Positions 17,029-26,680 of a stretch of DNA of 45,030 nt are shown piece after piece (the stretch's first letter is position 1; each line of letters opens with the position of its first letter). A model generated the notes under the pieces. The model saw only the letters and a program-made list of their open reading frames with translations, had not been told where the DNA came from and ran no database searches. Origin of the DNA: Acidithiobacillus sp. (GTDB lineage Bacteria; Pseudomonadota; Gammaproteobacteria; Acidithiobacillales; Acidithiobacillaceae); NCBI RefSeq assembly GCF_023256195.1, contig NZ_JAGDWX010000018.1, positions 1 through 45,030 on the forward strand, written 5' to 3'. The position numbers and the translations under genes are program-made.

Positions 17029-18357
17029 TTAACTGCCCAGGGCCATGAGGGACTCGATCTCTTCGATCTCCTTGGGTGCCGCCGCCGAGAGAATCTCCAC
17101 GCCCGTCTCGGTAATCAGGCAGTCGTCCTCGATGCGGATACCAATGCCGCGGTAGCGCTCCGGGCAGGCGGGGTGTTGTGGAGCGAAGTAGAGTCCGGGC
17201 TCCGCCGTCACCACCATGCCCGCCTCCAGCGGTCGCCAGCTGCCGTCGCGTTGGCGATAGGAACCGGCGTCGTGTACGTCCAGACCGAGCCAGTGGCCGG
17301 TGCGGTGCATATAGAAACTGCGGTAGAGCCCCTGCTCGAGAATGGCTTCGCGGCTTTCCGACAGGATCTTGAGATCGCGCAGACCATCCACCAGCACAGC
17401 CACCGCCGCCTCGTGGTAGTCAGCGACGGAGCGGCCGGGGACGAGGGCGGCGATGGCCGCCTTCTGGCTGGCGAGTACCAGCTCGTAGATTTCTCGTTGT
17501 GCCGGGCTGAAGACGCCGTTGACGGGATAGGTGCGGGTGATGTCGCCGGCATAATTGCCGTATTCCGCGCCGGCGTCGATGAGGACGAGGTCGCCGTCCA
17601 CGAGTTCGTCGCTGTTTTCGGTGTAATGCAGGATGCAGCCATTGACCCCGCCGCCGACGATACTGGGATAGGCGACGCTGCGCGCGCCCAGGCGCTGGAA
17701 GACGAACTCGATCTCTGCCTGCAGTTGGTATTCGGTCATCCCAGGACGGCAGACCCGCATGCCATGGCGATGACCAGCAGCACTGATCCCCACGGCCGCA
17801 CGCAGGTGTTCCTGCTCGATCGGATCCTTGATGACCCGCATCTCGTGCAACAGAAAACCGAGATCCACCAGCTCCTGGGGGTAGCGTATGCCCGCCCGGG
17901 AGCGGCTGCGGGCCTGATTACGCCAGAGCATCAGGCGGGCGTCGAAGTCGGCAGAACGTCCCAGGGGTGCGCAGAGCAACTCCCGGTTCTGCAAAAGCTC
18001 GGGTAGCAGGCTGTCCAGCTCGGCGATGGAGCGAGTCTGGTCGACACCACAGAGCTCCTTGGCGCCCTCCAGACCTGCACGACGACCGTCCCAGGTCTCC
18101 CGTTCCGGGTCGCGTGGCCGACAGAACAGCCACTGCTCGCCCTCGGGATGACCCGGTACCAGCACCAGCACCGCCTCGGGCTCGGCAAAGCCGGTCAGGT
18201 ACCAGAAATCGGAATCGGGGCGAAAGGGATAGTGGACATCGGCATTACGGAATTTTTCAGCGGCCGTCGGGACGATGGCCACCCCACCGGGGAGCCGCTC
18301 CATGAGGCGACGGCGGCGGCCAGCGTAATCGGGCCGGGGCAAGGCATGGCTGGACAT
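17029..18357 (-). CDS. pepP: Xaa-Pro aminopeptidase (aminopeptidase P)
   Basis: PepP removes an N-terminal residue preceding proline. The 442-residue protein has the aminopeptidase-P N-terminal domain (ADVHYPFRPDSDFWYLTGF) and a C-terminal pita-bread M24 domain. The dinuclear metal ligands are visible: Asp in LIDAGAEYGNYAGDITR (both Asp), His in MHRTGHWLGLDVHD, Glu in TAEPGLYF and Glu in GIRIEDDCL. The ribosome binding site AGGAG precedes the ATG. It is divergent from metG across 112 nt. The protein is expected in the cytoplasm, as there is no signal peptide. Confidence 0.96.
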   Translation of the reverse strand: MSSHALPRPDYAGRRRRLMERLPGGVAIVPTAAEKFRNADVHYPFRPDSDFWYLTGFAEPEAVLVLVPGHPEGEQWLFCRPRDPERETWDGRRAGLEGAKELCGVDQTRSIAELDSLLPELLQNRELLCAPLGRSADFDARLMLWRNQARSRSRAGIRYPQELVDLGFLLHEMRVIKDPIEQEHLRAAVGISAAGHRHGMRVCRPGMTEYQLQAEIEFVFQRLGARSVAYPSIVGGGVNGCILHYTENSDELVDGDLVLIDAGAEYGNYAGDITRTYPVNGVFSPAQREIYELVLASQKAAIAALVPGRSVADYHEAAVAVLVDGLRDLKILSESREAILEQGLYRSFYMHRTGHWLGLDVHDAGSYRQRDGSWRPLEAGMVVTAEPGLYFAPQHPACPERYRGIGIRIEDDCLITETGVEILSAAAPKEIEEIESLMALGS

Positions 18358-18432
18358 GGCAACTCCTGAACCACAAAGCCCCAGTATGCCACAAAGGCAA
18401 CGAATCTGCCGCGCCAGATCGTCCGCCGCCCA

Positions 18433-18461
18433 TTGCTCCGCGCCGGCAAGGCAGGTAATTT
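18433..18461 (+). promoter_or_regulatory. Sigma70-type promoter for metG, almost leaderless
   Basis: TTGCTC (18433-18438), a 17-bp spacer and TAATTT (18456-18461) put the start near 18468, only about two bases before the ATG at 18470. There is almost no room for a ribosome binding site. Confidence 0.55.
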
Positions 18462-18469
18462 AGCGGACT

Positions 18470-20524
18470 ATGAAACGCAAGATCCTCGTCACCAGTGCTC
18501 TCCCCTACGCCAACGGGCCTCTGCACCTTGGCCACCTCGTGGAGTACACCCAGACGGACATCTGGGTGCGCTACCACAAGCTGCGGGGCCACGACTGCAC
18601 CTACGTCTGCGCCGACGATGCCCACGGTACGCCCATCATGCTGCGAGCCCAGAGTGAGGGCATAACGCCGGAGACCTTGGTCGCCCGCATGCAGACGGAG
18701 CATCTGCGCGATTTCACCGCCTTTGGCATCGGCTTCGACTGCTATCACAGCACCCACTCGCCGGAAAACTTTGCCATCTCTCAGGAAATCTATCGCCGTC
18801 TACGCGCCGGAGAGCATATCGTCGTGCGCGAGATCGAGCAGGCCTACGACCCCGTAGCCGGAATCTTCCTGCCGGACCGTTTCATCCGGGGCACCTGCCC
18901 CAAGTGCGGAGCTGCCGATCAGTATGGGGACAGTTGCGAAGTCTGCGGTGCCACCTACAGCCCCACCGACCTGCTGGATGCCGTCTCCGCCATCTCCGGC
19001 GCCACCCCCGAGCGGCGCCCTACGGAGCACTATTTCTTCGCCCTGGGGGACTTTTCCGACTTTCTGCGGCAGTGGATTCACAGCGGTACCCTGCAGGAGG
19101 AGATGGCCAACAAACTGGACGAGTGGTTTGCGACGGGCCTCGCGGACTGGGACATCAGTCGCGATGCGCCCTATTTCGGCATCCCCATCCCCGATACTCA
19201 GGACAAGTTCTTCTACGTCTGGCTCGACGCCCTGCCCGGTTACATGGCCGCCACCCGCCGCTGGTGCGAGGAGCACGGCCGGGACTTCGACACCTACTGG
19301 GGCGCTGATGCCGAGAGTGAGGTCTACCACTTCATCGGCAAGGACATCATCTACTTTCACGCCCTGTTCTGGCCGGCCATGCTCAAGGGCGCCGGCTATC
19401 GCCTGCCGACGGCCGTGTTCACCCACGGTTTCATGACCGTCAACGGCGCCAAGATGAGCAAGTCCCGCGGTACCTCTATCACCGCTGCCCAATATCTGGA
19501 GCGCCTGGAGCCGGAGTTCCTGCGCTACTACTTCGCCAGCAAGCTCCATCCGCGTGCGGAGGACATCGACCTCAACCTCGAAGATTTCCTGCTCAAGGGC
19601 AATGGCGACCTGGTGGGCAAGGTCGTCAATCTCGCGGCTCGCAGCGCTGGTTTCATCCATCGGTACGGTGGCGGTCGATTGGCCCCGAGCCTGGGCGAGG
19701 ACACCGACTTCTACCGCGAACTGGCGGCGCAACGGGAAGGGATCGGTGCGGCCTACGCCGAACGGGACTATGCCCGCGCCATCCGTGACATCATGGCTCT
19801 GGCAGATCGCGTCAATGCCTACGTGGACCGCGCCGCCCCCTGGCTTCTGGCGAAAGACCCCAGTCAACACGAAGCCTTGCTGCGCGTCGCCAGCACGACC
19901 CTCAACGCCTTCCGTCTGCTGGTCACCCTGCTGAGCCCCGTGGTGCCACAACTGGCGCGCCGATCCCTGGATTTCCTGCACTGCCCCCTGGACTGGGACG
20001 CCACGGCCGAACCGCTGCTCGATCACGACATCGCGCCCTACCAGCACCTGCTGCAAAGAATGGAGAAGACCATCGTGGACAGTCTCATCGCCAGTCCCTC
20101 AAGCCCGGCCAGCGAGGCTCCGAAGACCAAGCCCACCGACCAGACTCCCAAGACTCAGGCGCCGGGCGGGAGCGCGGAAGGGGCAGAAGCCACGCCCACC
20201 ATCAGCATCGACGACTTTACCCGGGTGGAGCTGCGGGTGGCCCGTATCGTCGCTGCCGAGGCAGTGGAAGGAGCGGAAAAGCTCCTGCGCCTCAGTCTCG
20301 ACATCGGCGAAGACAAGCCGCGCCAAGTCTTTGCCGGCATCAAAGCCGCCTATCGTCCGGAGGATCTGCAGGGTCGGCTGACGGTGATGGTCGCCAACCT
20401 CGCCCCACGCAAGATGCGCTTCGGCCTTTCCGAGGGCATGGTCCTGGCCGCGAGCGGCCCCGAGGGAGGTCCTTTCCTTCTCTCCCCCGACAGCGGCGCC
20501 GTCCCCGGCATGCGTATCAAGTAG
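18470..20524 (+). CDS. metG: Methionyl-tRNA synthetase
   Basis: MetG charges initiator and elongator tRNA-Met. The 684-residue class I enzyme has HIGH as HLGH (residues 19-22, in [15 protein letters not shown]), a zinc knuckle [32 protein letters not shown] and the KMSKS loop in [13 protein letters not shown] Pro/Thr/Lys-rich linker near residues 543-577 joins a C-terminal tRNA-binding EMAP/Arc1p domain ([17 protein letters not shown] to the end), the dimeric form found in E. coli. The promoter is so close that the mRNA may be leaderless. Confidence 0.98.
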   Translation: MKRKILVTSALPYANGPLHLGHLVEYTQTDIWVRYHKLRGHDCTYVCADDAHGTPIMLRAQSEGITPETLVARMQTEHLRDFTAFGIGFDCYHSTHSPENFAISQEIYRRLRAGEHIVVREIEQAYDPVAGIFLPDRFIRGTCPKCGAADQYGDSCEVCGATYSPTDLLDAVSAISGATPERRPTEHYFFALGDFSDFLRQWIHSGTLQEEMANKLDEWFATGLADWDISRDAPYFGIPIPDTQDKFFYVWLDALPGYMAATRRWCEEHGRDFDTYWGADAESEVYHFIGKDIIYFHALFWPAMLKGAGYRLPTAVFTHGFMTVNGAKMSKSRGTSITAAQYLERLEPEFLRYYFASKLHPRAEDIDLNLEDFLLKGNGDLVGKVVNLAARSAGFIHRYGGGRLAPSLGEDTDFYRELAAQREGIGAAYAERDYARAIRDIMALADRVNAYVDRAAPWLLAKDPSQHEALLRVASTTLNAFRLLVTLLSPVVPQLARRSLDFLHCPLDWDATAEPLLDHDIAPYQHLLQRMEKTIVDSLIASPSSPASEAPKTKPTDQTPKTQAPGGSAEGAEATPTISIDDFTRVELRVARIVAAEAVEGAEKLLRLSLDIGEDKPRQVFAGIKAAYRPEDLQGRLTVMVANLAPRKMRFGLSEGMVLAASGPEGGPFLLSPDSGAVPGMRIK

Positions 20525-20568
20525 CCGGTCCGCGGCCTCCACCCCGGACGGCGCTATCCCCTTCCTTA

Positions 20569-20598
20569 TTGCCTTTTCAATAACTTAGTCCTTATACT
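20569..20598 (+). promoter_or_regulatory. Sigma70-type promoter for the DUF805 gene
   Basis: TTGCCT (20569-20574), an 18-bp spacer and TATACT (20593-20598) predict a start near 20605, leaving a leader of almost 200 nt before the ATG at 20801. Confidence 0.6.
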
Positions 20599-20600
20599 GA

Positions 20601-20800
20601 GCATCGCGCGATGCGCGCGGCGCAGACTGCGCCCGCTTGCGTCCAAACCGCGGGCCGCTCGTGCAGCCAAACTAAACACCACAGCAAGTGGGGGGAGCGT
20701 ACGGGCGGCTTCGGTGCATCCACACTACCCGTGCGCCCCACCTTGGCCGGCAGGCCGCATGGTGCGTCCTGCCTATGACCGGTACGAAAGGAGGGAGTGC
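20601..20800 (+). ncRNA. Long structured 5' leader of the DUF805 gene
   Basis: The 200-nt leader contains several inverted repeats: a perfect palindrome GCATCGCGCGATGC (20601-20614); GGCGCA/TGCGCC (20619-20624 with 20628-20633, loop GAC); a long arm in which 20688-20693 pairs with 20736-20741 and, after a 4-nt bulge, 20698-20705 pairs with 20728-20735; and CCGGCAGG (20747-20754) facing CCTG and CCGG (20768-20771, 20779-20782), just before the AAAGGAGGGA ribosome binding site. It matches no riboswitch class I can name. It could be a regulatory leader or a small RNA. Confidence 0.45.
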
Positions 20801-21235
20801 ATGGGATTGTTGGACATCTACAAGTACGAAATTTATCGGAATTACGCGAATTTTCAAGGGCGTACGAAGCGTGCTGCCTTTTGGTGGTTCACTTTGAGCT
20901 TCTACCTGCTGCTTTTGGGATCAGTCGCTTTGCTCATGGTTCTTTTTCCCCAAGATCAAGGGGGACTGGGGATCTTCGGGACGGTTCTTGTCTTGGGGTT
21001 CTTCGTACTCTTACTCGGCATGATGATCCCCCTGTACGCCATCACCATCCGACGCCTGCACGACGCTGGATTGTCTGGTTGGTGGGTCCTGCTGAATTTC
21101 GTCCCGATCCTCGGTCTTGCCCTTATCTTCTTGCTCCTCTTGCCGAGCCGTCCCGGCGGCGAGCGCTACGGCACCTATGTACGCTATGGGGAAGACGGGG
21201 TGGCGCAGGAATATTCAAGGGCAACAACTAATTGA
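20801..21235 (+). CDS. DUF805 inner-membrane protein
   Basis: The 144-residue product matches the DUF805 pattern (YhaH/YhaI type). A short amphipathic N-terminus with YKYEIYRNYANFQGRTKRAAFWW (the family's FxGRxxRxxFW core) is followed by spans at about residues 28-48, 57-80 and 96-115. The loop ITIRRLHDAGLSGWWVLL carries the highly conserved RRLHDxxxSGW signature. The ATG at 20801 has a very strong ribosome binding site (AAAGGAGGGA). The family's function is unknown. The C-terminal hydrophilic tail (RPGGERYGTYVRYGED) is typical. It ends at a REP-like terminator hairpin. Confidence 0.92.
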   Translation: MGLLDIYKYEIYRNYANFQGRTKRAAFWWFTLSFYLLLLGSVALLMVLFPQDQGGLGIFGTVLVLGFFVLLLGMMIPLYAITIRRLHDAGLSGWWVLLNFVPILGLALIFLLLLPSRPGGERYGTYVRYGEDGVAQEYSRATTN

Positions 21236-21386
21236 CGAATCCTTGGGGCCTTTGCGGCGCAACGCGGCTCGTTGGGTGAGTTGCGGGCGTCCGGACGATT
21301 GGCTTCACCTGTGTCTAGCTTTTGGCCCAACCTTGATCGAGACAAGACTTGTAGCTACCCATTAGACGGTTTCTGTTGACCTGAGC

Positions 21387-21414
21387 AGGGCGGGCACGGT
21401 GCCCGCCCTCTTTT
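21387..21414 (+). terminator. REP-like hairpin terminator
   Basis: A 10-bp perfect stem (21387-21396 with 21400-21409) with the loop CGG is followed by CTTTT. It acts as a plausible terminator for the DUF805 gene 150 nt upstream. It shares its template with the cydA-cydB hairpin at 545-569, differing at two stem positions where both arms have changed in step. Confidence 0.75.
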
Positions 21415-21453
21415 GTCAACGGCTTCGGCTTGGACAAGACGCTGTGAGGCGCC

Positions 21454-21837
21454 TTGTTGGGCTGCCTAGCTGAAGACGTTGGTTACATCCGTTACGTCCT
21501 GGCAGGCTCTGCCGCCGATACGGTCGCACGCTACGACCGAGAACACCACGAAAACCCCTTTGCCTACGCAGACGATCTCCTGCGGCCGCCCGCTGTCCTC
21601 CCGCATCTGCACCAAGGGCTACAAAATCCGCCGATCCTGTATATTGGCCACCCCGTCGGCGCCATGATCGGCATCATCGCCGCCATTGACCGGCCCCAGC
21701 GGTTTCAAGCCCTTTTTCTCATCGGCGCCTCGTTCTGCTATCTGCGCGTGCCCGATCGTACCGAGGGACGGACGCCAGCGGACCGCATCCTCTGTGGAGC
21801 CAAAAGGAAAGGACGCAATCGCCTGGTCTGGCTCTAG
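21454..21837 (+). pseudogene. Decayed alpha/beta-hydrolase (RsbQ-like) fragment
   Basis: The translation keeps the middle of an RsbQ/KAI2-type alpha/beta hydrolase: a cap-side ARYDREHHENPFAYADDLL, then ILYIGHPVGAMIGIIAAIDR and PQRFQALFLIGASFCYL. Family members have GHSVxAMIG, with the Ser as catalytic nucleophile; here it is Pro, so the active site is lost. The N-terminal oxyanion region is missing. After about residue 103 the sequence no longer resembles the family, and the catalytic Asp and His regions are absent. No good start signal is seen. I read this as a relic rather than a working gene. It runs into the oppositely oriented DAHP synthase gene. Confidence 0.7.
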
Positions 21838-22958
21838 CTGCGGGCGAAGTGCTGCGCCTCCGCCAACAGCCGACGCTCCTCATAGGCCTCCCGCGCCAGA
21901 CGCACGTCCTCCAGGAACCAAGGCAACTCTTCCAAACGCAGGGCCTGCGGTCCATCTACCAGAGCGGTAGCAGGATCGGGATGAAAATCCACCAGGATCA
22001 TGTTGGCGCCGGCGATCACGCCCTGCGCCGTCACCTGAAACACCTCCGGGATACCGTCCGGTCCCACCTCCCGACTACCGACGGAGTGGGAGGGATCGAT
22101 GCAGACGGGCATACGGGTCAGCCGCTTCACCACCGGCACCTGGGCAAAATCCACGAAATTGCGATGTGGGTCTCCCAGGTTGGTCTTCATGCCACGCAGC
22201 CCGAAGACCACGCGATCGTTGCCCTCGGAAGCCAGGTATTCGGCGGCATTGAGGGATTCTTCCAGGGTAATGCCGAAACCGCGCTTGAGCAGCACCGGAA
22301 AATCCCGCTGCCGTCCCACCGCCTTGAGGAGTTCGAAGTTCTGGGTATTGCGGGTGCCGATCTGCAGCATGACGCCGGTAGGCTGCCCGGTCTGCTCCAG
22401 GGCCTTGCGGATTTCATCCATGTGCGCCTCGTGGAGGATCTCCATGGCGATGACCTGGATGCCGTACTTACCGGCCAGCTCAAAGACATAAGGCAGACAG
22501 GCGGCACCGTGGCCCTGGAAGGCATAGGGACTGGTGCGGGGCTTGTAGGCCCCCATGCGCGTGCACACCTGACCGTTGTCCTTAAGGGCGCGCATCATGG
22601 CCTCCACATGCTCGCGGGTGTCCACGGCACACAGTCCGGCGAAAACGTTGAGGTTATCCTGGCCAAAGTGGACGCCGCGGTAATCGAAGCCCGTGGGCCG
22701 CTCGTCCCCCGCGTGTCGCCCCAGCACCCGGTATTCCCGCGACACCCGGATCGCTCTGGCAACCCCTGGTAAAGCCTCCATATCCTCGATGCGCAGGGCC
22801 TTGGTGTTGCCAATGAGATAGATCTCGCGCAGGGTCTGTTCGGCTCCCTGCACCCGATGCACCCGATGCTCGATCCCCTCCAGGCCGCGCAGATGCTGCA
22901 AGAGCGCCTGAAAGGTCGGCGATTCTTCGGTGAGGTCGGTATCCAGAATCAAGATCAT
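21834..22958 (-). CDS. aroF: 3-deoxy-7-phosphoheptulonate (DAHP) synthase, type I-beta
   Basis: The enzyme condenses phosphoenolpyruvate and erythrose 4-phosphate, the first step of aromatic amino-acid synthesis. The 374-residue protein has an N-terminal ferredoxin-like domain (residues 1 to about 80, ILILDTDLTEESPTFQALLQ), the regulatory domain seen in Thermotoga-type enzymes. The barrel contains MGAYKPRTSPYAFQGHG, LLQIGTRNTQN, PVLLKRGFG and IDPSHSVGSREV. I chose the ATG at 22958 because AAGGAAG lies just upstream and the domain starts there. It is 46 nt downstream of fumC on the same strand. The symbol follows common usage for this class; allosteric type cannot be read. Confidence 0.93.
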   Translation of the reverse strand: MILILDTDLTEESPTFQALLQHLRGLEGIEHRVHRVQGAEQTLREIYLIGNTKALRIEDMEALPGVARAIRVSREYRVLGRHAGDERPTGFDYRGVHFGQDNLNVFAGLCAVDTREHVEAMMRALKDNGQVCTRMGAYKPRTSPYAFQGHGAACLPYVFELAGKYGIQVIAMEILHEAHMDEIRKALEQTGQPTGVMLQIGTRNTQNFELLKAVGRQRDFPVLLKRGFGITLEESLNAAEYLASEGNDRVVFGLRGMKTNLGDPHRNFVDFAQVPVVKRLTRMPVCIDPSHSVGSREVGPDGIPEVFQVTAQGVIAGANMILVDFHPDPATALVDGPQALRLEELPWFLEDVRLAREAYEERRLLAEAQHFARS

Positions 22959-23004
22959 GAACGCTTCCTTTTCGTGGCCAGAAGAGTGGGAATGGCGACT
23001 ATCT

Positions 23005-24397
23005 CTATGGCGCGGTCTGTGGCGCAGCCGGCCCCAGCATCTGCTCGGGCTGCAGCAGCCGCTCCGCCTCCTCGCGCTCCAGGTAGCCCAGGGCAAGCAC
23101 CGCGCTCAGCAGATCGAGGTCGTGCCGGTGGGCGTACTGCGCGACCATCGCCGCTTTCTCGTAACCGAGGCGCGGCGCCAGAGCCGTGACCAGCATGAGG
23201 GAACGGTGCAGGTGCCGGCCCAGGACCTCGCGCCGCGGCTGCAGGCCATCCAGACAGTGACGGCCGAAGGAATCGAGAGCGTCACCCAGAAGCCGCAGGG
23301 AGTCGAGCACGTTCTTGGCTATGACCGGCTTGAAGACATTCAGTTCGAACTGCCCCTGGGAGGCGGCAAAGGCCACCGCCGCATCGTTGCCGAAGACCTG
23401 CACGCAGACCATGGTCAGTGCTTCGGCCTGGGTGGGGTTCACCTTGCCCGGCATGATGGAAGAGCCCGGCTCGTTTTCCGGTAGCGCCAGCTCGCCCAGA
23501 CCAGCCCGCGGTCCCGAGCCCATCCAGCGGATGTCGTTGGCTATCTTCATGGCCGACATGGCGAGAGTACGCAGGGCAGCGCTCAAGGTCGTCAGCGCCT
23601 CATGCCCCGCCAGCGCCGCAAAGGGATTTTCCGCCGGATGCAGGGGCATACCGGTGGCATCGGCGAGCCGAGCGCAGACCCGTCGGGCAAAGTCCGGGTG
23701 GGTATTGAGCCCCGTACCCACCGCCGTCCCCCCCAGGGCCACCGCGCCGAGCCCCGAAAGGCTTGCCCGCAGGGCGTCCTCGCCCTGACGCAGTTGATCG
23801 GCATAGCCGGAAAACTCCTGCCCCAGGCTCAAAGGTACAGCGTCCATGAGGTGGGTGCGGCCGATCTTGAGGATCTCGGCAAAATCGCGCGCGCGTGGCG
23901 GCGAGGCGCGGCAGGAAGTGTTCGTGCACCTGCTGCAGCACCGCCAGGTGCATGGCCGTCGGAAAGACATCGTTGGAGGACTGCCCCAGGTTGACGTGGT
24001 CGTTGGGGTGCACCGGACACTTGCTGCCCCGTGTCGATCCCAGGCGCTCGTTGACGAGATTGGCAATGACCTCATTGACGTTCATGTTGCTCTGGGTGCC
24101 GCTGCCCGTCTGCCAGACGCGCAGGGGGAAATGGGCATCCCAGCGCCCCGCCGCCACCTCCGCTGCCGCCTCGGCAATGGCGGCGGCCAGCTCGGCGGGG
24201 AGCAGACCAAGCTCAGCATTGACCAGGGCCGCTGCCCCCTTGATCTGCGCCAGGGCGTGGATCAGCTCCAGCGGCATGGTCTCGGTGCCAATGGCAAAAT
24301 GCTCCAGCGAACGCTGGGTCTGCGCGCCCCAGAGGGCGTCCGCCGCCACCCGTACCACCCCCAGGCTGTCCCGCTCGTCGCGCCAGGCCTCAGACAT
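23005..24397 (-). pseudogene. fumC: Class II fumarase, broken by a frameshift
   Basis: Fumarase interconverts fumarate and malate in the TCA cycle. The first frame (24397 to about 23890) carries [28 protein letters not shown] and [13 protein letters not shown]. The second (about 23890 to 23005) carries [33 protein letters not shown] and [13 protein letters not shown], with the catalytic His (GRTHL) and Ser (GSS). The frames meet near a CG-repeat tract (23886-23895). Compared from memory with E. coli FumC, six to seven residues of a helix are also missing, consistent with a 17- or 20-nt deletion rather than a single-base slip. All catalytic motifs survive, so the lesion is recent or an assembly error. 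Its ATG overlaps the pepF stop by 8 nt. Confidence 0.88.
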
Positions 24398-26189
24398 CGC
24401 CGCACTCCTGCGCCAGGGACTCGGCCTGCACCACCAGACTTTCCAGGTAATCCAGGGCGCTGGACCAGATGTTCGGATCCGTGAGATCGACACCCGTCAC
24501 CCCAACCACCTCCACCGGACTGCGGGAACCGCCCAGCCGCAGCATCTCGATGTAGCGCGGGACGAAGGCCTTACCCTCGGCGCGATAACGCTGGATGAGC
24601 GCCAGGGTCAGGAGTTCGCCGAAGGCGTAGGCATACACGTAGCCCGGCGAGCCGATGAAGTGCGGTATGTAGCTCCACCACCAGCGGTAGCCGGGGCTGA
24701 AGTGGACCGAATCACCGAACTGCTCGGTCTGGGTGGCAAGCCAGAGCTGCGCCAGCCGCTCGCGACTCAGTTCGCCCTCCCGCCGGCGCGCCTCGTGCAT
24801 TTGCCCCTCGAAGCGATGCATCGCCATCTGCCGAAAGACCGTGGCGAAGGTATCTTCGATCTTGCCGCAAAGGAGCGCCAGGCGCCCGCGTGGATCGCTC
24901 TCTTCCCGCAGAAGCTGCTCGAAAGTGAGCATCTCCCCGAAGACCGATGCGGTCTCTGCCGTGGTCAGGGGGGTGTCGGCGTTGAGGAAACCCTGCTCCC
25001 GCGCCAGATACTGATGGATACCGTGTCCGAGCTCGTGGGCCACGGTCATCACGTCGCGGGTCTGGCCCGTATAGTTGACCATGAGATAGGGGTGCACGTC
25101 GGGCGTGACGGGGTGGGCGAAGGCGCCGCCCCGCTTGCCCGGGGCCAGGGCCGCGTCGATCCACTCCTCGTCAAAGAAGCGTTGACCGATGGCGGCCATT
25201 TCCGGCGAGAAGTCCGCGACCGCCGCCAGCACGATGCGGCGGCAGTCCTGCCAGTCGTGGGTGCGGGACTTGCCCGGCAGGGGGGCGTAGCGATCGTAGT
25301 CCATGAGTCGGTCGATACCGAGTAGCTGCGCCTTGAGCCGATAGTAACGGGCGACCAGGGGGTAGCGCGCCACCACGGCAGTCTCGAGACTCGCCACCGT
25401 AGCGTCGTCGATCTCGTTGGCGAGATTGCGCTCTGCCAGCCAGTGGGGATAGCGGCGCAGACGATCGTCCAGGGCCTTGTCCGCGAGAATGGCATTGAAG
25501 CAGGTGGTGAGCGTGTGCAGTCGCCCCTCCAGCCCGCGACTGAGAGCCTCCGCCGCATCGTGGCGCAAGGCCCGGTCCGGATCCGAGAGCTTGCTCAGGA
25601 TCTCCTGCTCACTCAGGCTCTTGCCGCGCAGGGAAAAGCGCATCTCCGTCAGGGTCTCATCGAAGAGGCGCGCCCATAGGCCAGCCCCGGTCACCCGTTT
25701 CTCCGCCAAGAGCCGCTCCTCGGGCTCGCTGAGAAGATGCTCGCCATAGGCGCGCCAGTGATGGAGCAGGTGACGCCAGGACGCCAGCTCCGTCGCCGCC
25801 ATGAGTTCATGGGCTCGGGTCTCATCCAGGCGTGCCCAAGCGATATCGAAAAAGATCAGGGCATTGCCGATCTGCGTGGCGCGCTCCTCATAGGCCTGCA
25901 GGGCGGCACCGTAGCTCGCCTCGTCGGCGTGCGTGACATAGCTCAGGTAGCGATAGCTGCCGACCCGGGCCAGGCGCTGGCGGATCTCCTGCAGGCGGTC
26001 AAGGGCCTCGGCCAGTTGCGCGGCACCGAGGCTGGGTAAGGCTTCCCGATAGGTCTCGGCGAAAGCCATCGCGGCCTCCTCGGCCCAGGCCATGTCCTCC
26101 TCCAGGCGCGGGTCGGCCGGTCCGGAGTAGAGATCTTCCAGCCGCCAATGCACCTGTTCGGCACCTGTCTGCCCTGCCCGCTTATGCAT
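24390..26189 (-). CDS. pepF: Oligoendopeptidase F (M3 family metallopeptidase)
   Basis: PepF cleaves short peptides in the cytoplasm. The 599-residue protein has the M3B architecture: an N-terminal helical domain ([21 protein letters not shown]), the PepF N-terminal domain, and a catalytic part with [16 protein letters not shown], zinc ligands H385 and H389 and catalytic E386. The third ligand is probably the Glu in [37 protein letters not shown] near the C-terminus is also typical. The length is normal. It follows the DUF1841 gene by 11 nt and overlaps fumC by 8 nt, so all are probably co-transcribed. Confidence 0.95.
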   Translation of the reverse strand: MHKRAGQTGAEQVHWRLEDLYSGPADPRLEEDMAWAEEAAMAFAETYREALPSLGAAQLAEALDRLQEIRQRLARVGSYRYLSYVTHADEASYGAALQAYEERATQIGNALIFFDIAWARLDETRAHELMAATELASWRHLLHHWRAYGEHLLSEPEERLLAEKRVTGAGLWARLFDETLTEMRFSLRGKSLSEQEILSKLSDPDRALRHDAAEALSRGLEGRLHTLTTCFNAILADKALDDRLRRYPHWLAERNLANEIDDATVASLETAVVARYPLVARYYRLKAQLLGIDRLMDYDRYAPLPGKSRTHDWQDCRRIVLAAVADFSPEMAAIGQRFFDEEWIDAALAPGKRGGAFAHPVTPDVHPYLMVNYTGQTRDVMTVAHELGHGIHQYLAREQGFLNADTPLTTAETASVFGEMLTFEQLLREESDPRGRLALLCGKIEDTFATVFRQMAMHRFEGQMHEARRREGELSRERLAQLWLATQTEQFGDSVHFSPGYRWWWSYIPHFIGSPGYVYAYAFGELLTLALIQRYRAEGKAFVPRYIEMLRLGGSRSPVEVVGVTGVDLTDPNIWSSALDYLESLVVQAESLAQECGDV

Positions 26190-26200
26190 CGTCTACCTCC

Positions 26201-26680
26201 TCAAAGTCCGTCGTCGGGGTCCCTCCCGAAGCGGCGTTTTCCGGTTCCATCATCCGGGTGCAGGCGCCGCACACAGGGGAGCAGTTCCTGAAGATCCGGT
26301 TCGCGGCCTACCCGCTGGCCCTGCCAGATCAACTCCCCCAGACACTCGACGAAGGCATGCTCCGCGGCATGCCGGTCCAAGCGTGCGGTGAGTCTGGCGA
26401 AAGCCTCGACGATACCTGCCGGCTGCCCGTTTGCCAACAACTCCAGGAGGGCTACGTGCAGACCCATGTGGGCAAAGGGATTGGTTTCGCCCTGGACCGG
26501 TGAGAAATCGGCGGCGAGGGCCTGGTCCGGGTGCTCCAGGAGCCCATGGTATTCCGGATGCTCGAGGATCACCGCAACGATGCGCTGACCGATGCCATCC
26601 GGCGGCAGCCCCTGACGATAGCGCTGCCATTGATCGATGAACACCTGTCGATAAGTCTCTCGTTTGCTGCCATAAAGCAT
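26201..26680 (-). CDS. DUF1841 family protein
   Basis: The 159-residue product matches the DUF1841 pattern: it begins MLYGSKRETYRQVFIDQWQRY and contains ILEHPEYHGLLEHPD, then NPFAHMGLHVALLE, ending in HAFVECLGELIWQGQR. It is all-helical with no signal peptide or membrane span. The ATG at 26680 is taken because family members start at this MxxxxRxxxRxxF segment; the frame extends to 26740. The function is unknown, but an HxxxE pair in the last helix could hint at metal binding. It is the first gene of the DUF1841-pepF-fumC-DAHP synthase string. Confidence 0.88.
   Translation of the reverse strand: MLYGSKRETYRQVFIDQWQRYRQGLPPDGIGQRIVAVILEHPEYHGLLEHPDQALAADFSPVQGETNPFAHMGLHVALLELLANGQPAGIVEAFARLTARLDRHAAEHAFVECLGELIWQGQRVGREPDLQELLPCVRRLHPDDGTGKRRFGRDPDDGL

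Noticed and set aside
21324-21463. GCCCAAC ... GTTGGGC pair about 130 nt apart, resembling the outer core sites of an integron attC
   Set aside because: The inner L boxes are not complementary, the DNA between holds a REP-like terminator, and there is no integrase or cassette array.
23880-23905. Programmed frameshifting as an explanation for fumC
   Set aside because: There is no slippery heptamer or downstream pseudoknot pattern, fumarases are not known to use recoding, and residues appear to be missing.
23895-25325. 476-codon plus-strand frame across fumC and pepF
   Set aside because: It spans two real minus-strand genes and has low-complexity composition; it is a shadow.
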